From: Hydra vulgaris
Taxonomy: Eukaryota > Cnidaria > Hydrozoa > Anthoathecata > Hydridae
Reading direction: 5' to 3'
Length of the DNA: 64,000 bases
Assembly: GCF_038396675.1 (NCBI RefSeq)
Contig: NC_088932.1
Coordinates: forward strand, 28,475,501-28,539,500
A model generated the notes under the pieces. The model worked only from the letters and a program-made list of their open reading frames with translations. It made no database searches and was not told the DNA's origin. Positions 51,558 through 63,025 of the stretch are shown in pieces. Numbering within the stretch: the first letter of the stretch is position 1; every line of letters begins with the position of its first letter. A program made the position numbers and the translations under genes.

Positions 51558-51561
<4 letters not shown>

Positions 51562-51944
51562 CTTTTCAAAATCTCTAGCTAATATAGCAGGTATCAATTT
51601 TAAATTTTAAACTATGTGTATTGAAGAGGTAACAGTGGTTTATCGAGCATCTTTTTATAGACTTATTTATCATGATTTAAATATGACAAAGAATGTGTAA
51701 AAATACATATATTGTTAGTATGAACAAAAAATATAAATTATATTTTAACATATTATTATATTAAAAAATTAACTCTTTGACCAATTAAGCCATGAACCTT
51801 GGCTACTTAACTGCATATTTTAGTCAAGACTGAACGAAACGTAAAAAAATTCCAGTCTACATGACACTTAGTTTTAATAGTTGCGCGAACAATTAGCGTT
51901 GGGAGATTTTTGGCCAAAAATTAACACCGTGATTAGGCTAACTT

Positions 51945-52010
51945 TAAAACGTAATATCTGTATATTAAACGTAATATCTGTATATTAAAACGTAATATCT
52001 GTATATTTTT
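51945..52010. repeat. 20-bp tandem repeat, 3 units
   Basis: ACGTAATATCTGTATATTAA repeated three times with one-base length variation. Confidence 0.85.
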
Positions 52011-52047
52011 TCATTTATTAATGGCTAATAATTGGTGCCTGAAATTT

Positions 52048-52348
52048 TAGAGTATAGTCAGTATGCTACAGAAATTCTGTTTGCAGATGGGATTTTAAAT
52101 ATTCCTGTTCAATCTATTTTAACAGTTTAAATAATAACTTGAATTATTTTTTCATTTATTAATTGGACAAGTTTCCACCCTAAACTGTTTTTTAGTTGGT
52201 TGTTATTAAAATAAAACATTTTATAAATATAGCAGAAATCGAAGAAATGCATCTAAAACCCAAAAGCAAAATTATTAGTATTTTATTTTTAAAACCAAAA
52301 TCAACTCAAAGCCTTTCTGCTCTACACACTGAACTAAACATTTTTTTA
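52048..52348 (+). repeat. duplicated block, copy 1 (exon-like)
   Basis: About 300 bp shared with 53004-53310 in the same orientation, nearly collinear. Both copies have an AG acceptor then an open segment (copy 2: YSQYATEILFADEILNIPVQ), and a second TTTTTTAG acceptor before VVIKIKHFINIAEIEEMHLK. This may be a pair of decayed exons, but no domain is recognisable. Confidence 0.6.
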
Positions 52349-53003
52349 GCATCACTGCTTTGGCTACATTTTAAATTTATTAATTTTTAAGTATTAACCA
52401 CCGTCAAGACCAACCCAGTGTCTTTGGCCCTGCCGTCAAGACCAATCACAAAAAAGTAAAAAAGTAAACATGTTATATTACTCTGATTAAAAAATATACC
52501 ACATATTATATTAGCACAAATATAAAACGAATGTGTAACACAAATATTTTAGGGAACATTAAAAATATTGAACAATTCTTAGTCTTCTTCTTTTTTTTTT
52601 AATTTATTTTCTGTCTTTTTGTTTCATAACATTCCTTCGACACCCCTTACAGGAAGACTAACTAATGATTTCACTGATTCTAAAAAAAAAAGGAAGTTAA
52701 AAATAGATTAAAAAAAAAATTAATTAATAAAGTATAAAAACTTTAAAAACATTTCACTATGTTTATTTAACTTTTAAAACATTTTTGTTAATAGAAACAT
52801 TATATGGCTAGGTTGTTAAGATGAACATCGAATTATTGGAAATATTTCTACTATGTTTCCACTATGTTTAAAACATATGTTTTTCATCAAGCTTTGCTGG
52901 TAATCAAGCGTAAAATTGAATGACAAAATGGATTCTTTAAATATCAACACACCTGTAAAATTTCTGCTTTTCATTTTATTATTGTTTGGTCATTTTTTGT
53001 AGT

Positions 53004-53310
53004 TAGAGTATAGTCAGTATGCTACAGAAATTCTGTTTGCAGATGAGATTTTAAATATTCCTGTTCAATCTATTTTAAAAGTTCAAATGATAACATGAAT
53101 TATTTTTTCATTTATTAATTTGACAAATTTCTACCCTAAACTGTTTTTTAGTTCGTTGTTATAAAAATTAAACATTTTATTAATATAGCGGAAATCGAAG
53201 AAATGCACCTAAAACGCAAAAGCAAAAGCGAACTGATTAGTACTTTATTTTTAAAACCAAAACCAACTCAAAGCCTTTCTCCTCTGCACACTGAACCAAA
53301 CATTTTTTTA
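53004..53310 (+). repeat. duplicated block, copy 2 (exon-like)
   Basis: Counterpart of 52048-52348, with the better-kept reading frame (AEIEEMHLKRKSKSELISTL). The 655-bp spacer holds no recognisable element, so these are not obviously LTRs. Confidence 0.6.
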
Positions 53311-54467
53311 TGCTGAACCTTTTCAATAAATGTAAATATACCATTTGAAAATTGTTAAAAAACTTATTAATAGTTCACAAAACCAACAGCTTGTTCAAAC
53401 TGTTGCATTTTATTTACTGAGTACTGTACTGTACTGAGTACTGTACTGTATATTCACTGAGTACTGAGTAGGTGTACTGTCAAGTCATACAATACAAGGG
53501 AAGAGAGGAAGAGGTAGAGGGAAGTAGAGGAGGTGAAGGGAATTAAAGAAGGGTTGGCAAATTTAGTCCATTTCTAATAAAAGAGGGTTTTTAATAAAGC
53601 TAAGGTGGGTGGAATTTTTTTTCTTTTAAATTATATTTATCTCGGTCAGTTCTTGAAAAGTTCTTGATTTGACGCCATTTTACAATATAAGTATTTTTTA
53701 TAAAAAATTTCATTTTATAAATCCAAAGTAATACTTTTTACAAAACAAATGTAAAACTATTTAATTCTAGCGTGACTTGCTGTCGAATGCGCATTTTCTA
53801 ACATTTAATATGCTAATATAAGTTTTATACTTTGGTGAGAAATTAACCAAATTCACAGCTCATTTTTGACAAATCGAGATTTACAAGATTGACAATTTTT
53901 TATTATCTGTTTACGCTGAAAGCTTTTAAATTTTCCAAAAAATAATAAATCCCCAGGGTAAATTTTCCAAAAATTAATAAATGCCCATCCCCTTGTATCA
54001 AGGGCTCAAGAGTAATACCAACTCGCTTTGGAGCTTTTACCAGAAAGACAGGTAATGCTAACCAATTTAAAATAAAACATCAACCAGGAACACTTAAATA
54101 AAAAATTAAAATACTACTCCCAGATTTTGTGTGATCAATTTATTGCAAATTATTTACCAAACTTAAAACAAAAACAAAAATAACTAAATTAAGACCTACA
54201 ATTAGCTAAAAATAAATCTTTTATTTCTTGATTTTTTCCTTTTTTTTCCCCACTACTTTTTAGTTGAATAAATATAGCCCAAAATAGCTTCAGGCTATTT
54301 GTACCAGAACCGGACTCAGACTAATCCGGTTTTTACAATAACCCAAACCACAAACGCTATCTAAGCTTTGTGTCTTGTGCCCAACACAAGTTATTGTGCA
54401 CAGTTTCTCCATATTTTCATTTAGACAGATTAGACCATGCTATGATCTCATTAAAACCTTTATCTCA
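53311..54467. other. non-coding stretch with short simple repeats
   Basis: ACTGAGTACTGTACTGT-type repeats at 53420-53475 and a purine-rich GAGG tract at 53495-53550. The stretch near 53715-53785 resembles 61877-61945 (TTTATAAATCCAA-GTAATAC-TTTTTACA), a dispersed repeat of unknown kind. Confidence 0.6.
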
Positions 54468-54550
54468 TGGTTCAGTTATATATGTTTCATTATCTTTTAA
54501 ACAGTTGGGAGATAAGTGATTAGAGTTTTTGACATTTATTAAATTATTAA
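54468..54550 (-). repeat. inverted 83-bp duplicate of LINE sequence
   Basis: 54468-54550 is the reverse complement of 54838-54920 with one difference noticed. It is placed directly at the 5' start of the LINE at 54551. The similarity stops sharply at both ends. Confidence 0.92.
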
Positions 54551-57110
54551 AAAGATTTTGAACCGCTACGCCCCCACATAAAAAATTAGTATTTAGAACT
54601 TCAAGCGTCGATTTAAATCTTGGATTACAAAGGGAATCTTAAAATCGACTCAAATACGCAATCTTTTAAAAAAAAAAATGTTAAGATCAAAAGATATTAG
54701 GAACATAAACAAATTTAAAACTGCTTTCAAACAGTATAAATACATGATAATTACCTTAATTAAGCTCAGTAAAAAAATGCATTTTAAAAAGTACTTTACA
54801 GAGAATGTAAAAAATCTTCACAAAATTTGGAAAGGAATTAATAATTTAATAAATGTCAAAAACTCTAATCACTTATCTCCCAACTGTTTAAAAGATAATG
54901 AAACATACATAACTGAACCAAATCTTACCTCTGAAAAGTTTAACACTTTTTTTACAAACGTCGCACAAAAACTTAAATCCAATATTCATTTGTTTTACAT
55001 AAACTATACAAAATATCTTAAACATCCAAATATACATAGTCTACTCCTACCTCCAACAAATATTCCTGAAGCTTCATCTCTTATATCTAATTTGAAGCCG
55101 AGAAAATCAATAGGCCCAAATAGCATTCCCAAAAACATTCTTATCGATTTTAACTATGAATTTTCAAATATTCTTTCTAAACTATTTAATATATCATTCA
55201 TAAATGGAACTTTTCTGAATATTCTAAAATTATCTTGTGTTGTTCCAATATTTAAAAACGGCTCTAAACTTTTATGTACTAACTACAGACCTAAAGACCT
55301 ATTTCTCTTTTATCTAACATTAGTAAACTTCTTGAAAAACTTATGTATTCTAGAGTGTAATCTTTTCTTAACTCTTTTAACTGTTTAAATGAATTTGAAT
55401 TTGGTTTTTGTTCAAAACATTCTACCTGCCATGCATTGATAAGTATAACTGAAAAAATCAGAATAGCTCTCGACACTGGCTATTTTGTTTGTGGTATTTT
55501 TATAGATTTACAAAAAGTTTTTGACACTGTTAATCATAACATTTTGATTTCTAAATTAGAACACTATGGTATTTGTGGTGTTGAAAGTGACTGGTTTTGC
55601 TCCTATCTTACAGGTCGGAAACAATTTGTAAGTAATAATGGTTATAATTCTATTAATAAGTCTGTTGAGTGCCGTGTTCCTCAAGGTTCTGTTCTTGGTC
55701 CTCTTTTGTTCTTAATTTATGTTAATGACATAAACAACTCTCGTCAATTCATCTTTTTGCTGACACAAACATTTTGCATATCAACAAATCGTATAATTCT
55801 CTATGTAAAAACATAAATTCGGACCTAAAAGGTATTGTTCACTGGTTAAATGCTAACCTAATATGTCTTATTGCTAAAAAAATTGAACTAATCTTTTTTT
55901 CATCTTCTAGAAAAAAACAAAATCAAAACAACAACTCTAAAATTCAAATTAAAATTAATAATAAACGGTTATATCCTATAAGTTATTAAATACCTCAGTG
56001 TTTTGACTGACTGCAATCTTTCGTGGAATTTTCATATTGATGAGCTACACAAGAAACTAACTCGAGCTAACAGCGCACTTTCAATAATTCGTCATTATGT
56101 CAATAAATTCACACTAAAGAATATTGACTGTGCATTATTTTTATCGCATCTTAGTTACTACTGTCAAAAAATTGATGTCCTCTCAACGTCAATCCATAAG
56201 AATTATAAACTTCCAACCTTTTAAGTCAGAAACATCAGAATCTTTCAAAAAACTAAAAATTCCAACCTTTCCAGAGCTTGTAAAATTTGCTAATCTTCTT
56301 TTTGTTTTTGACACTCTTAATAAAATTTACCCTCTTCTATAACAGACTTTTTTACAGAAAGTAGAATAATACATACATACTCTACTAGAAACATATATAA
56401 TGGAAAACTTAGTGTACCATCATTCAAAACTCAGAAGTATGGTAAACATTCTGTTGTCTATCAGTGCATTTGTGAATGGAACAATAGTCTTATATGCATA
56501 GTGAATGAGTTCAAAATACTACAACTCCAAACACCTTTATCAACTTTTCTTAATTTAAAACAAAATCAATTAAAAAAAATTCTGAGAACAATTTTATTCT
56601 AATTTATTGACATGATTTTCACTTAATATTTAAAATATACTCTTATTTTTTTAATTATGATTACTACAACTATTATCACTTACTTTCTTGTTTGTTTATT
56701 TTTTATTATTATCATCAAAGTATGATTTTTAAATGTTTACTTTGTTTATGTATGTTCTATGTGTGTATGTTTATTATTAATCATATTATATTTAAAAACT
56801 GGTGTCACTCCTTTGATGAGAATTCTGTTTGAGTAACACCATCCTTATCAATCATTTAGTTATTATTATTAAATACTTATAATTAATTTACTCATTATTA
56901 TTTTATATTATTATCATTTATATATACATATATATATATTTTTTTCTATTAAGCAATTATTTTTACTTACTACAATCAATAGAGTTATGAATTTTTATTA
57001 TTACTATTATTATTATTATTACTATTATTATTATTGTTATATTTATTATATTATAATATTATTGTATGATTTAAAAAGGAAAATAAATATCTTGTTGTTG
57101 TTTGTTTAAA
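54551..57110 (+). mobile_element. LINE (endonuclease lost), same family as 2650-4845
   Basis: From the endonuclease-RT linker (near 54600) through RT to a 3' UTR ending in a stem-loop GGTGTCACTCC...GAGTAACACC (56802-56842) and an A/T-rich tail by about 57110. The 5' part is replaced by an inverted duplicate of its own linker (54468-54550). Confidence 0.85.
54678..56342 (+). pseudogene. LINE reverse transcriptase with frameshifts
   Basis: Blocks: KIWKGINNLI, LKPRKSIGPNSIPKNIL (K-x-S-x-G-x-DxIP type), LSCVVPIFKNGS, NYRP; a frameshift near 55320; then GFCSKHSTCHALI-like, GIFIDLQKVFDTVNHNIL, CRVPQGSVLGPLLFLIYVND, a degraded catalytic box (FFADT lost to a frameshift near 55755), LNANLICLIAKKIELIFF, SWNFHIDELHKKL and a thumb. 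At least four frameshifts; inactive. Confidence 0.8.
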
Positions 57111-57569
57111 TAGGGGGCTGCATAAATAGATCATGTTTTTAGTTGAGTATGGAACAAAACAAAATTTTTTATGAAAACTGTTGTTACTTTTCAAAAGGAA
57201 ATTGTAGATCATTCAAAAAACATAAAATTATAAACAATACATTCTGATTCATCAGCTGGGAGATGTTGATGTCAAGGAACACCTCATCAACTTAAAGGTA
57301 ATTATGTGTTTTAAATGTTTGCAGACTGTAATATAATTTTTATAATTACATACTTTATAACTATTTTGCTGTAAGATTTTGAGACAAAGCTCTTTGAAAA
57401 AAAAAAATTGCTCTTTAAATTAATTTCCCACTCTTTTAATAAATAATCACTAAATCAATCGCACTCTTGCAATATTCTATTTCAATAATAACAACAATAT
57501 ATTTCAAACTTGTGAACATTTTTTTTGAATAGTAAGAATCAGATATTTATTTAAAAAAATTGTTTTTAG
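57111..57569. other. non-coding stretch
   Basis: No supported exon. It may contain lost 5' exons of the pseudogene that follows. Confidence 0.5.
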
Positions 57570-60500
57570 GTCATGCGATCCAAGGATAATAATGTTTGGG
57601 AAGAGAATGGACTTAATGCAAATAGGCTTAAAAGAAGTCTTGAAAAGGATGAACAAATATGTGATTTTCACCGGTATATCTTTGGTATTGCATGGAATCC
57701 TCCTAAAACATGCTTTATCTTTAGCATGTAAATATAAACGGAAAAAAATCTCCCGTTGGATGTCACCAATACATGTCGTCTTATTAAGGGTGTCACCAAT
57801 ACATGTCGTCTTATCAATTTCAAAGCGATACAATGAAGTATTTTCAGTTGGTGCAATGCTGTGTTTTACTTATTTAAAACAAGAAACTGTTTTATCTTGA
57901 GTCGATGAAAATACCAATTTATGTACACAAACACAACAAGAACAAACATATATGACTCCAGCTACTCCAGATAAAGAATTTAACCCAGGTGCAATTAATG
58001 TTTTACAAGAGACTTTGGACGAATCTCTTAGAAGTCGTGAGAGTGTAACCGAGGTTCTTAATGCATGTCCAATAAAATATAGATTGAAAAGTTGGAATAT
58101 CTGGAAGATACTACTAAAGATAAGTTAAAACGCAAGTACGTTTGCTTATAAAACTTATTAAAGAAAAAGTTTGCAGAAGCTGTAGCTCCTGGACAAGAGG
58201 AAGTATAATTATACCAAACATCGTATAGAAATAGCAAGAAAATGCATGCATCTCATGAAGGGTTGGCATTTCCAGAGAAGAAAGTGTTCATCCGATCCAG
58301 TCTTAATCCAACAAAGTGTGAACATTGCTTAGATTTTATATTTACAAGCGGTATTTTGCATGTTGCTTATGGAATAACCAAATTGAAATACAACAGCGGT
58401 GAAGAGCAAAAGATAGCACATGCAATACTGAAGACAAAATTTATATACGCTATCATGTTCTATCGAAAAAGTTGCAGTGAAAAAAATTATGTACCATTAT
58501 CCAATTCAAGTTTGTTGGAAGTATTGCATGCAATAAATCCGCCAAGTCGAAGAAGTTTAGCTGGATTAGATGATGTCACTGCTTCATGTATGAATGGTTT
58601 TCAAACATTACAAAAATTGGCACGAAGATTTAATTTTAAATCTCTTAAAGCTGCCCTTGAGAAAGGAAAAAGGTATCTGAAAACAAGTTATCAAACCAAT
58701 TGTAGTGTCAATGACTAAAACATTTCTTCTCATAGCACAAAACATGCTTTATAAGATCCATCTGAAAAAAATCTTAAATCCAACACAGAGATATCAGAAG
58801 AGGTATGTGCTGATTGTTATGAATTAAGCAAAGCTATCGAGATAATCAAAGAACTTGCAACTCAAAATTCTGATGATACTGATTCTATTTATGATTTGGA
58901 AATTGCTGTAAAGGATGTACTCAACTACATAAAACATCTGATGAGAGATTCTCAACAGAAAAAGGCAAAAATCGAAGCTTTTAAGCAATTAAACAATGAA
59001 ACTGCTTTCTGGCTAGAAAATTTTTGTAAAAAAATTCTTTGGGTTCGATACAGAGAGGGCCAAGAAAGAAATGACTTTGTGTGGATATATTCTTCATAAA
59101 AATAGCAGGAAAGTTGTTCAAGCGTGTTTACTTTACTTCAATGTATAGGTGTGATCAGGGAAAAGGTGATGTTGTTTCGTTAGCCACTGCAGCTTTACAC
59201 CAATTCAGAATTGATCAATGGCATACCAAGAAGATGTTTACCAAGTCTGATCATGCCGGCTACTATCAGGGAGCTATTCAGCTGAAGCAATCTACAATGT
59301 ATACAAAGAGAGAGATATATAATTGGTGAGATATGATTATAATGAACCCTGTTGTGGAAAAAATCAATGTGACAGGGATAGTGCAGTTGCAAAGACAATC
59401 TTAAGGAGTTACGTTGATTCTGGTAATAATATTTTGACTACTGAAGATATACACAAGGCTATGCATTATAGTTATGGCGCTAAAGATGCGAAAGTAGCAG
59501 TTGCTTAAATTATCAATGATAAAACTGTAGTTACTGGACCAAAGATTAAGAACATTAGCAACTATCACTTTTTTGAGTTTGGTGAAAAAAATATGAAGAT
59601 GTTATTTCGATATCGGTAAAGGAACTGAACAAGAGTATGGAAACCTTAAAATTCAACCCTCGATTAAGTTGTTGTTGCCACATAGCAAAACAGATAATTC
59701 AATAAAGAGAAACAAGTCACTAAAGGAAAAACAGAAAAGAAGTGACAGGCAATTATGTTCATTAAGATTTTGCACTGAAATGAATTGTACCTTATCATTT
59801 GAAAGCGATGCTGAGTTAGAAGAACACATGCTATCAGGTCTTCATGCAGTTCCGAAATCATTAACATCATTGGATAAAGTTTGCAACCCGTTTGTTCATA
59901 AGATGAAAATTACTTAACAACTAAATATGCGGGTTTCTTCATTCTCTAATAATGTTTCTGTAAAAGACAAACTACATTGCAATACAAAATTACCAGTTCG
60001 AAATTCGTTTAGATTTTCAAATCAACAGAAAGCACTGTTGTATAGATACTTTATTCGTGGAGAAGAATCAGGTAATAAAATGAGCCCTTAGCAGGTTCAT
60101 ATGCAGCTGAGAAAGGAGCTTCCGCCTGATCAATATGTAACTAGCCAACAGATAAGATCTTTATTTTCAACGTAGGCATTGTTGCTGTTAAAACTTTCAC
60201 AAATTAGATTATGTTTCTGACTGTTAAATAGTTCTTTTGCCATTATGAAATTAAAATTTCAGTGAAAACTGTAATTTTGTGTGTTTGTTTACATGTTTAA
60301 AAAGATGTACAATTGATATTGTTGTAGATTTAGTAACCTGAAAAGAAAAGGTATGCTAGCAGAACTGACAACGAAAAATGATGAAAGTAGTCGAATTAAC
60401 AACAACAAAGAATGTGAAAAAGATTACTGTGATCAGACAGGGGACAATGATGATGATAATAAATATGAGGAAGGCATTGCCGACCTAGCAAAAGAAATTT

Positions 60501-60900
60501 GTCTTGTATGGAAAGTAAATGATTTGGTTGCTATTGTATATGAAAAACAATGGAATATTGTATATGAAAAACAATGAAATATTCTGTGGAGGTAATATTA
60601 TTCAAGTTATATATTAGTTTTCAAGTTTTTGTTTTGTATTACAAAACAGTGCTCGAAAATAAAAGAAATATAAATAAAATGTAAAAATTAAAATAAAATG
60701 TAATTTGAGAAAGACATTATATTAGACAAGTTTTACTGAATGTAAACAAAATTAAACAAATCATAAATTCTATGTTATATTATTTTAAAATGATGCGCTA
60801 ATACTTTTAGGTATCTATAACTGGGATCAGAGATAATTGTATGAATAACGGGCAAGAAAAGAATACTTTTCGCTGACCAGTTACTCCAAAGGAGATAAGC
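57570..60900 (+). pseudogene. multidomain DDE-like/C2H2 gene family copy, unidentified
   Basis: An acceptor (TTTTTAG, 57562-57569) precedes VMRSKDNNVWEENGLNANRL and HRYIFGIAWNPPKTC. Then VGAMLCFTYLKQETVL, FNPGAINVLQETLDESL, and an open frame 58242-58718 (MHASHEGLAFPEKKVF, PTKCEHCLDFIF, RRSLAGLDDVTASCMNGF). Next a helical segment (58780-59090), IFFIKIAGKLFKRVYFTSMY (59085), TKSDHAGYYQGA (59240) and DYNEPCCGKNQCDRDSAVAKTIL (59330), which together look like D...D...D/E blocks of an RNase H-fold. A C2H2 finger follows (C-x4-C-x12-H-x5-H type, 59772-59846), then RFSNQQKALLYRYFIRGEESG and QVHMQLRKELPPDQYVTSQQIRSLFS (60010-60170). The last pieces are VWKVNDLVAIVYEKQW (60508-60555) and NTFR-stop-PVTPKEIS (60870). 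Many stops and frameshifts. Domain meaning is inferred. Confidence 0.6.
58242..58718 (+). CDS. longest open piece of the DDE-like pseudogene
   Basis: 158 codons. The C-x-x-C (KCEHC) near residue 28 suggests a metal site. The segment RRSLAGLDDVTASCMNGFQTLQKLARRF is followed by a Lys-rich helix (KAALEKGKRYLK). It is one fragment of the larger remnant 57570-60900 and not a gene by itself; the Met is simply the first in the open stretch. Confidence 0.5.
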   Translation: MHASHEGLAFPEKKVFIRSSLNPTKCEHCLDFIFTSGILHVAYGITKLKYNSGEEQKIAHAILKTKFIYAIMFYRKSCSEKNYVPLSNSSLLEVLHAINPPSRRSLAGLDDVTASCMNGFQTLQKLARRFNFKSLKAALEKGKRYLKTSYQTNCSVND

Positions 60901-62246
60901 TAACAAACTAAAAAAAAATCTGTTTAGTAGATGCTCTTTTTCTGATCAATGGTTGCGGTGATTATTCATTATCCGAAGAAGACTATAATACAGTCATATC
61001 ACTATTCTTAGAAAAACTTACTGCAGCAGAGTAAAATATATGTGTGATGTGGTGGATAATTTTTTTCATGAGTGTAAATGACTCTATTTCTAAATGAACA
61101 ACTAATTTTTAAATGGAAATATATTTAAATGTTTCATTTATGTTTCATTTGATTAGCAATATAGTTTTCTTGTATTCGATTTTTGTTCAGTTTTTAATTC
61201 ATGTTATATCATGTGAGTGACAAAATCAAACGAGCTTTTTTTATTATTATATTAGGACCATGTTGTATACATTTAGACATGTTTACATTTTTACAAAACT
61301 TAGCCCTTTGCCGTAATGGGTCACTTTGTAAGTATACTATAACATTTTTTTCAATTTCGAGTCTTAATATATAAGTTGGCCTTAGGTACCACATAACTTT
61401 TTTTGCATTTTAAGACTCAATACCTTCGATACTTACAAATCCTGAAAAAAAAATTGTGTGCAACACTTCACTGTTAGAATTAAATCCCATTAAAAATTGA
61501 CAAAACTGAATGTTTTTGTACTTTTGAACTATGATAATTAGCCAACCGCAAAGTGTCACGCGACTTTTTTATAATTTTTGGAGAGAACTTTTGGGTTACA
61601 TCTGATATTAACTACAAAAGTTAAATGCAACTTTTTGTCTTGTCAAAAAAATGGATTCAAAGGTGGCAAAAATTAAATTTATAAAAATTTTTCAAAAAAT
61701 CTCAAAATTTTAAACCCGGATTCCGAGTGAACAAAACATTTTGGAAAACTTTTTTTTTCCCCAACAGATTTTCTCTATCTTCTGATCAATATATAAAAAA
61801 TTCAAGCAATTTGGAGGAGGTCACTTCCAGTTTTAGGAACTTGCCCGATTCTTACAAAAAACGGCTCTTAATATAAACTTTATAAATCCAAGTTAATACT
61901 TTTTACAGAACATACATAAAACAATTTACTTTTAGTCTGGTTTGAATCGAACAATTTAACTTGAGGTAAGGCAGGACTGACAAAAGGGAGGGGAGCGGGA
62001 AGAAGGAGGGGCAAGGGGCTCTGACTTTTCTTTAAAAATTTTTTTTTTTTAGAATTTTGACAATTGTGCCCCTCCACTTCAAAACTTATGTCGTTGGCCC
62101 TGTGAGGAATAAATCAAAAACTTATTTTCGACATTTTATGTGTTCACGATTTTTAAATAATGACTACACTGAAAGTTTTTATTCTGATCAGTTACTGGTA
62201 AATATTTTTTAATTTTTAAGGCCGGTTTACTTTGATTTTCTGGCAG
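60901..62246. other. AT-rich non-coding stretch
   Basis: No gene is supported. Poly-purine G-rich tract at 61978-62012. Part of the dispersed repeat shared with 53715-53785 lies at 61877-61945. Confidence 0.6.
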
Positions 62247-62362
62247 AGGTGTACTTGATCTACGGGTGATTAAAACGATGATTTATTTTAGCTGTTTTTT
62301 TAAATTAAAATTAAGATATATTACTCTCACCCGACCACGTGAATCAAGTACACCTCCGCTGA
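62247..62362. mobile_element. 116-bp MITE-like inverted-repeat element
   Basis: It begins CAGAGGTGTACTTGAT and ends ATCAAGTACACCTCCGCTG, with a second inner match (GGGTGA and TCACCC). No exact target duplication was confirmed. CAG...CTG ends and the small size fit a hAT-type MITE. Confidence 0.6.
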
Positions 62363-62817
62363 TTTTTTTTTTTTTAGTTTTGAGATCGATAGCAAGTTTA
62401 CTTGATGATAGTCATGGGAAACTTATCAGTTATTTAGTCTAAGTTATTTATAATTTATAAGTCTATGAATTTCTTATCAACAGCACTTTGGTACGAGCAC
62501 CAAAAGTCTGTATTATTTTAGTCGTTCAATACACCAAAAGCAGTACCTAGTGAAGGTATATTTAACTGAAGTATGCACTAAATAAATTTTAAACTATTAA
62601 TGTTTAAGTTTTTTGTAACTAGCGCTCAAAAAAAAAAAAAAAAAAAGAGCATCTTTGGCCCTTTAAACGAATAGTGGTGGTGGAGAAGAGAAAGGGGAGG
62701 GGGAAGTGATGAAGGGGCCATAGCCCCCCTTACTATTTACAGACATAAAAAATTGTAGTTTTTGGCTCTTTCACAAAGCGGAGGAGCCAAAATGAGTGTG
62801 TGTGTGTGTTATATATT

Positions 62818-62914
<97 letters not shown>

Positions 62915-63025
62915 GCAAACGCACGTTTAATGTGAGATGTGATATACACAACACATTGTGTTGTACATATGATAACAAACTTTATTCTTCACTTTCGATA
63001 TATTCTTTGAAAAAGAAATAAAATT
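62363..63025. other. non-coding stretch with microsatellite
   Basis: A poly-A run at 62627-62647 and a (TG)n(TA)n(CA)n microsatellite at 62794-62915. The rest shows nothing. Confidence 0.7.
62794..62915. repeat. (TG)n(TA)n(CA)n microsatellite
   Basis: GTGTGTG, then a TA tract of about 90 bp, then CACACACA. It is symmetric, so it forms a near-perfect inverted repeat. It lies about 110 bp downstream of the membrane-protein coding end. Confidence 0.95.

Noticed and set aside
52048..53310. LTR retrotransposon with 300-bp LTRs
   Set aside because: No TG...CA ends, primer-binding site or polypurine tract next to the repeats, and only 655 bp without coding sense between them.
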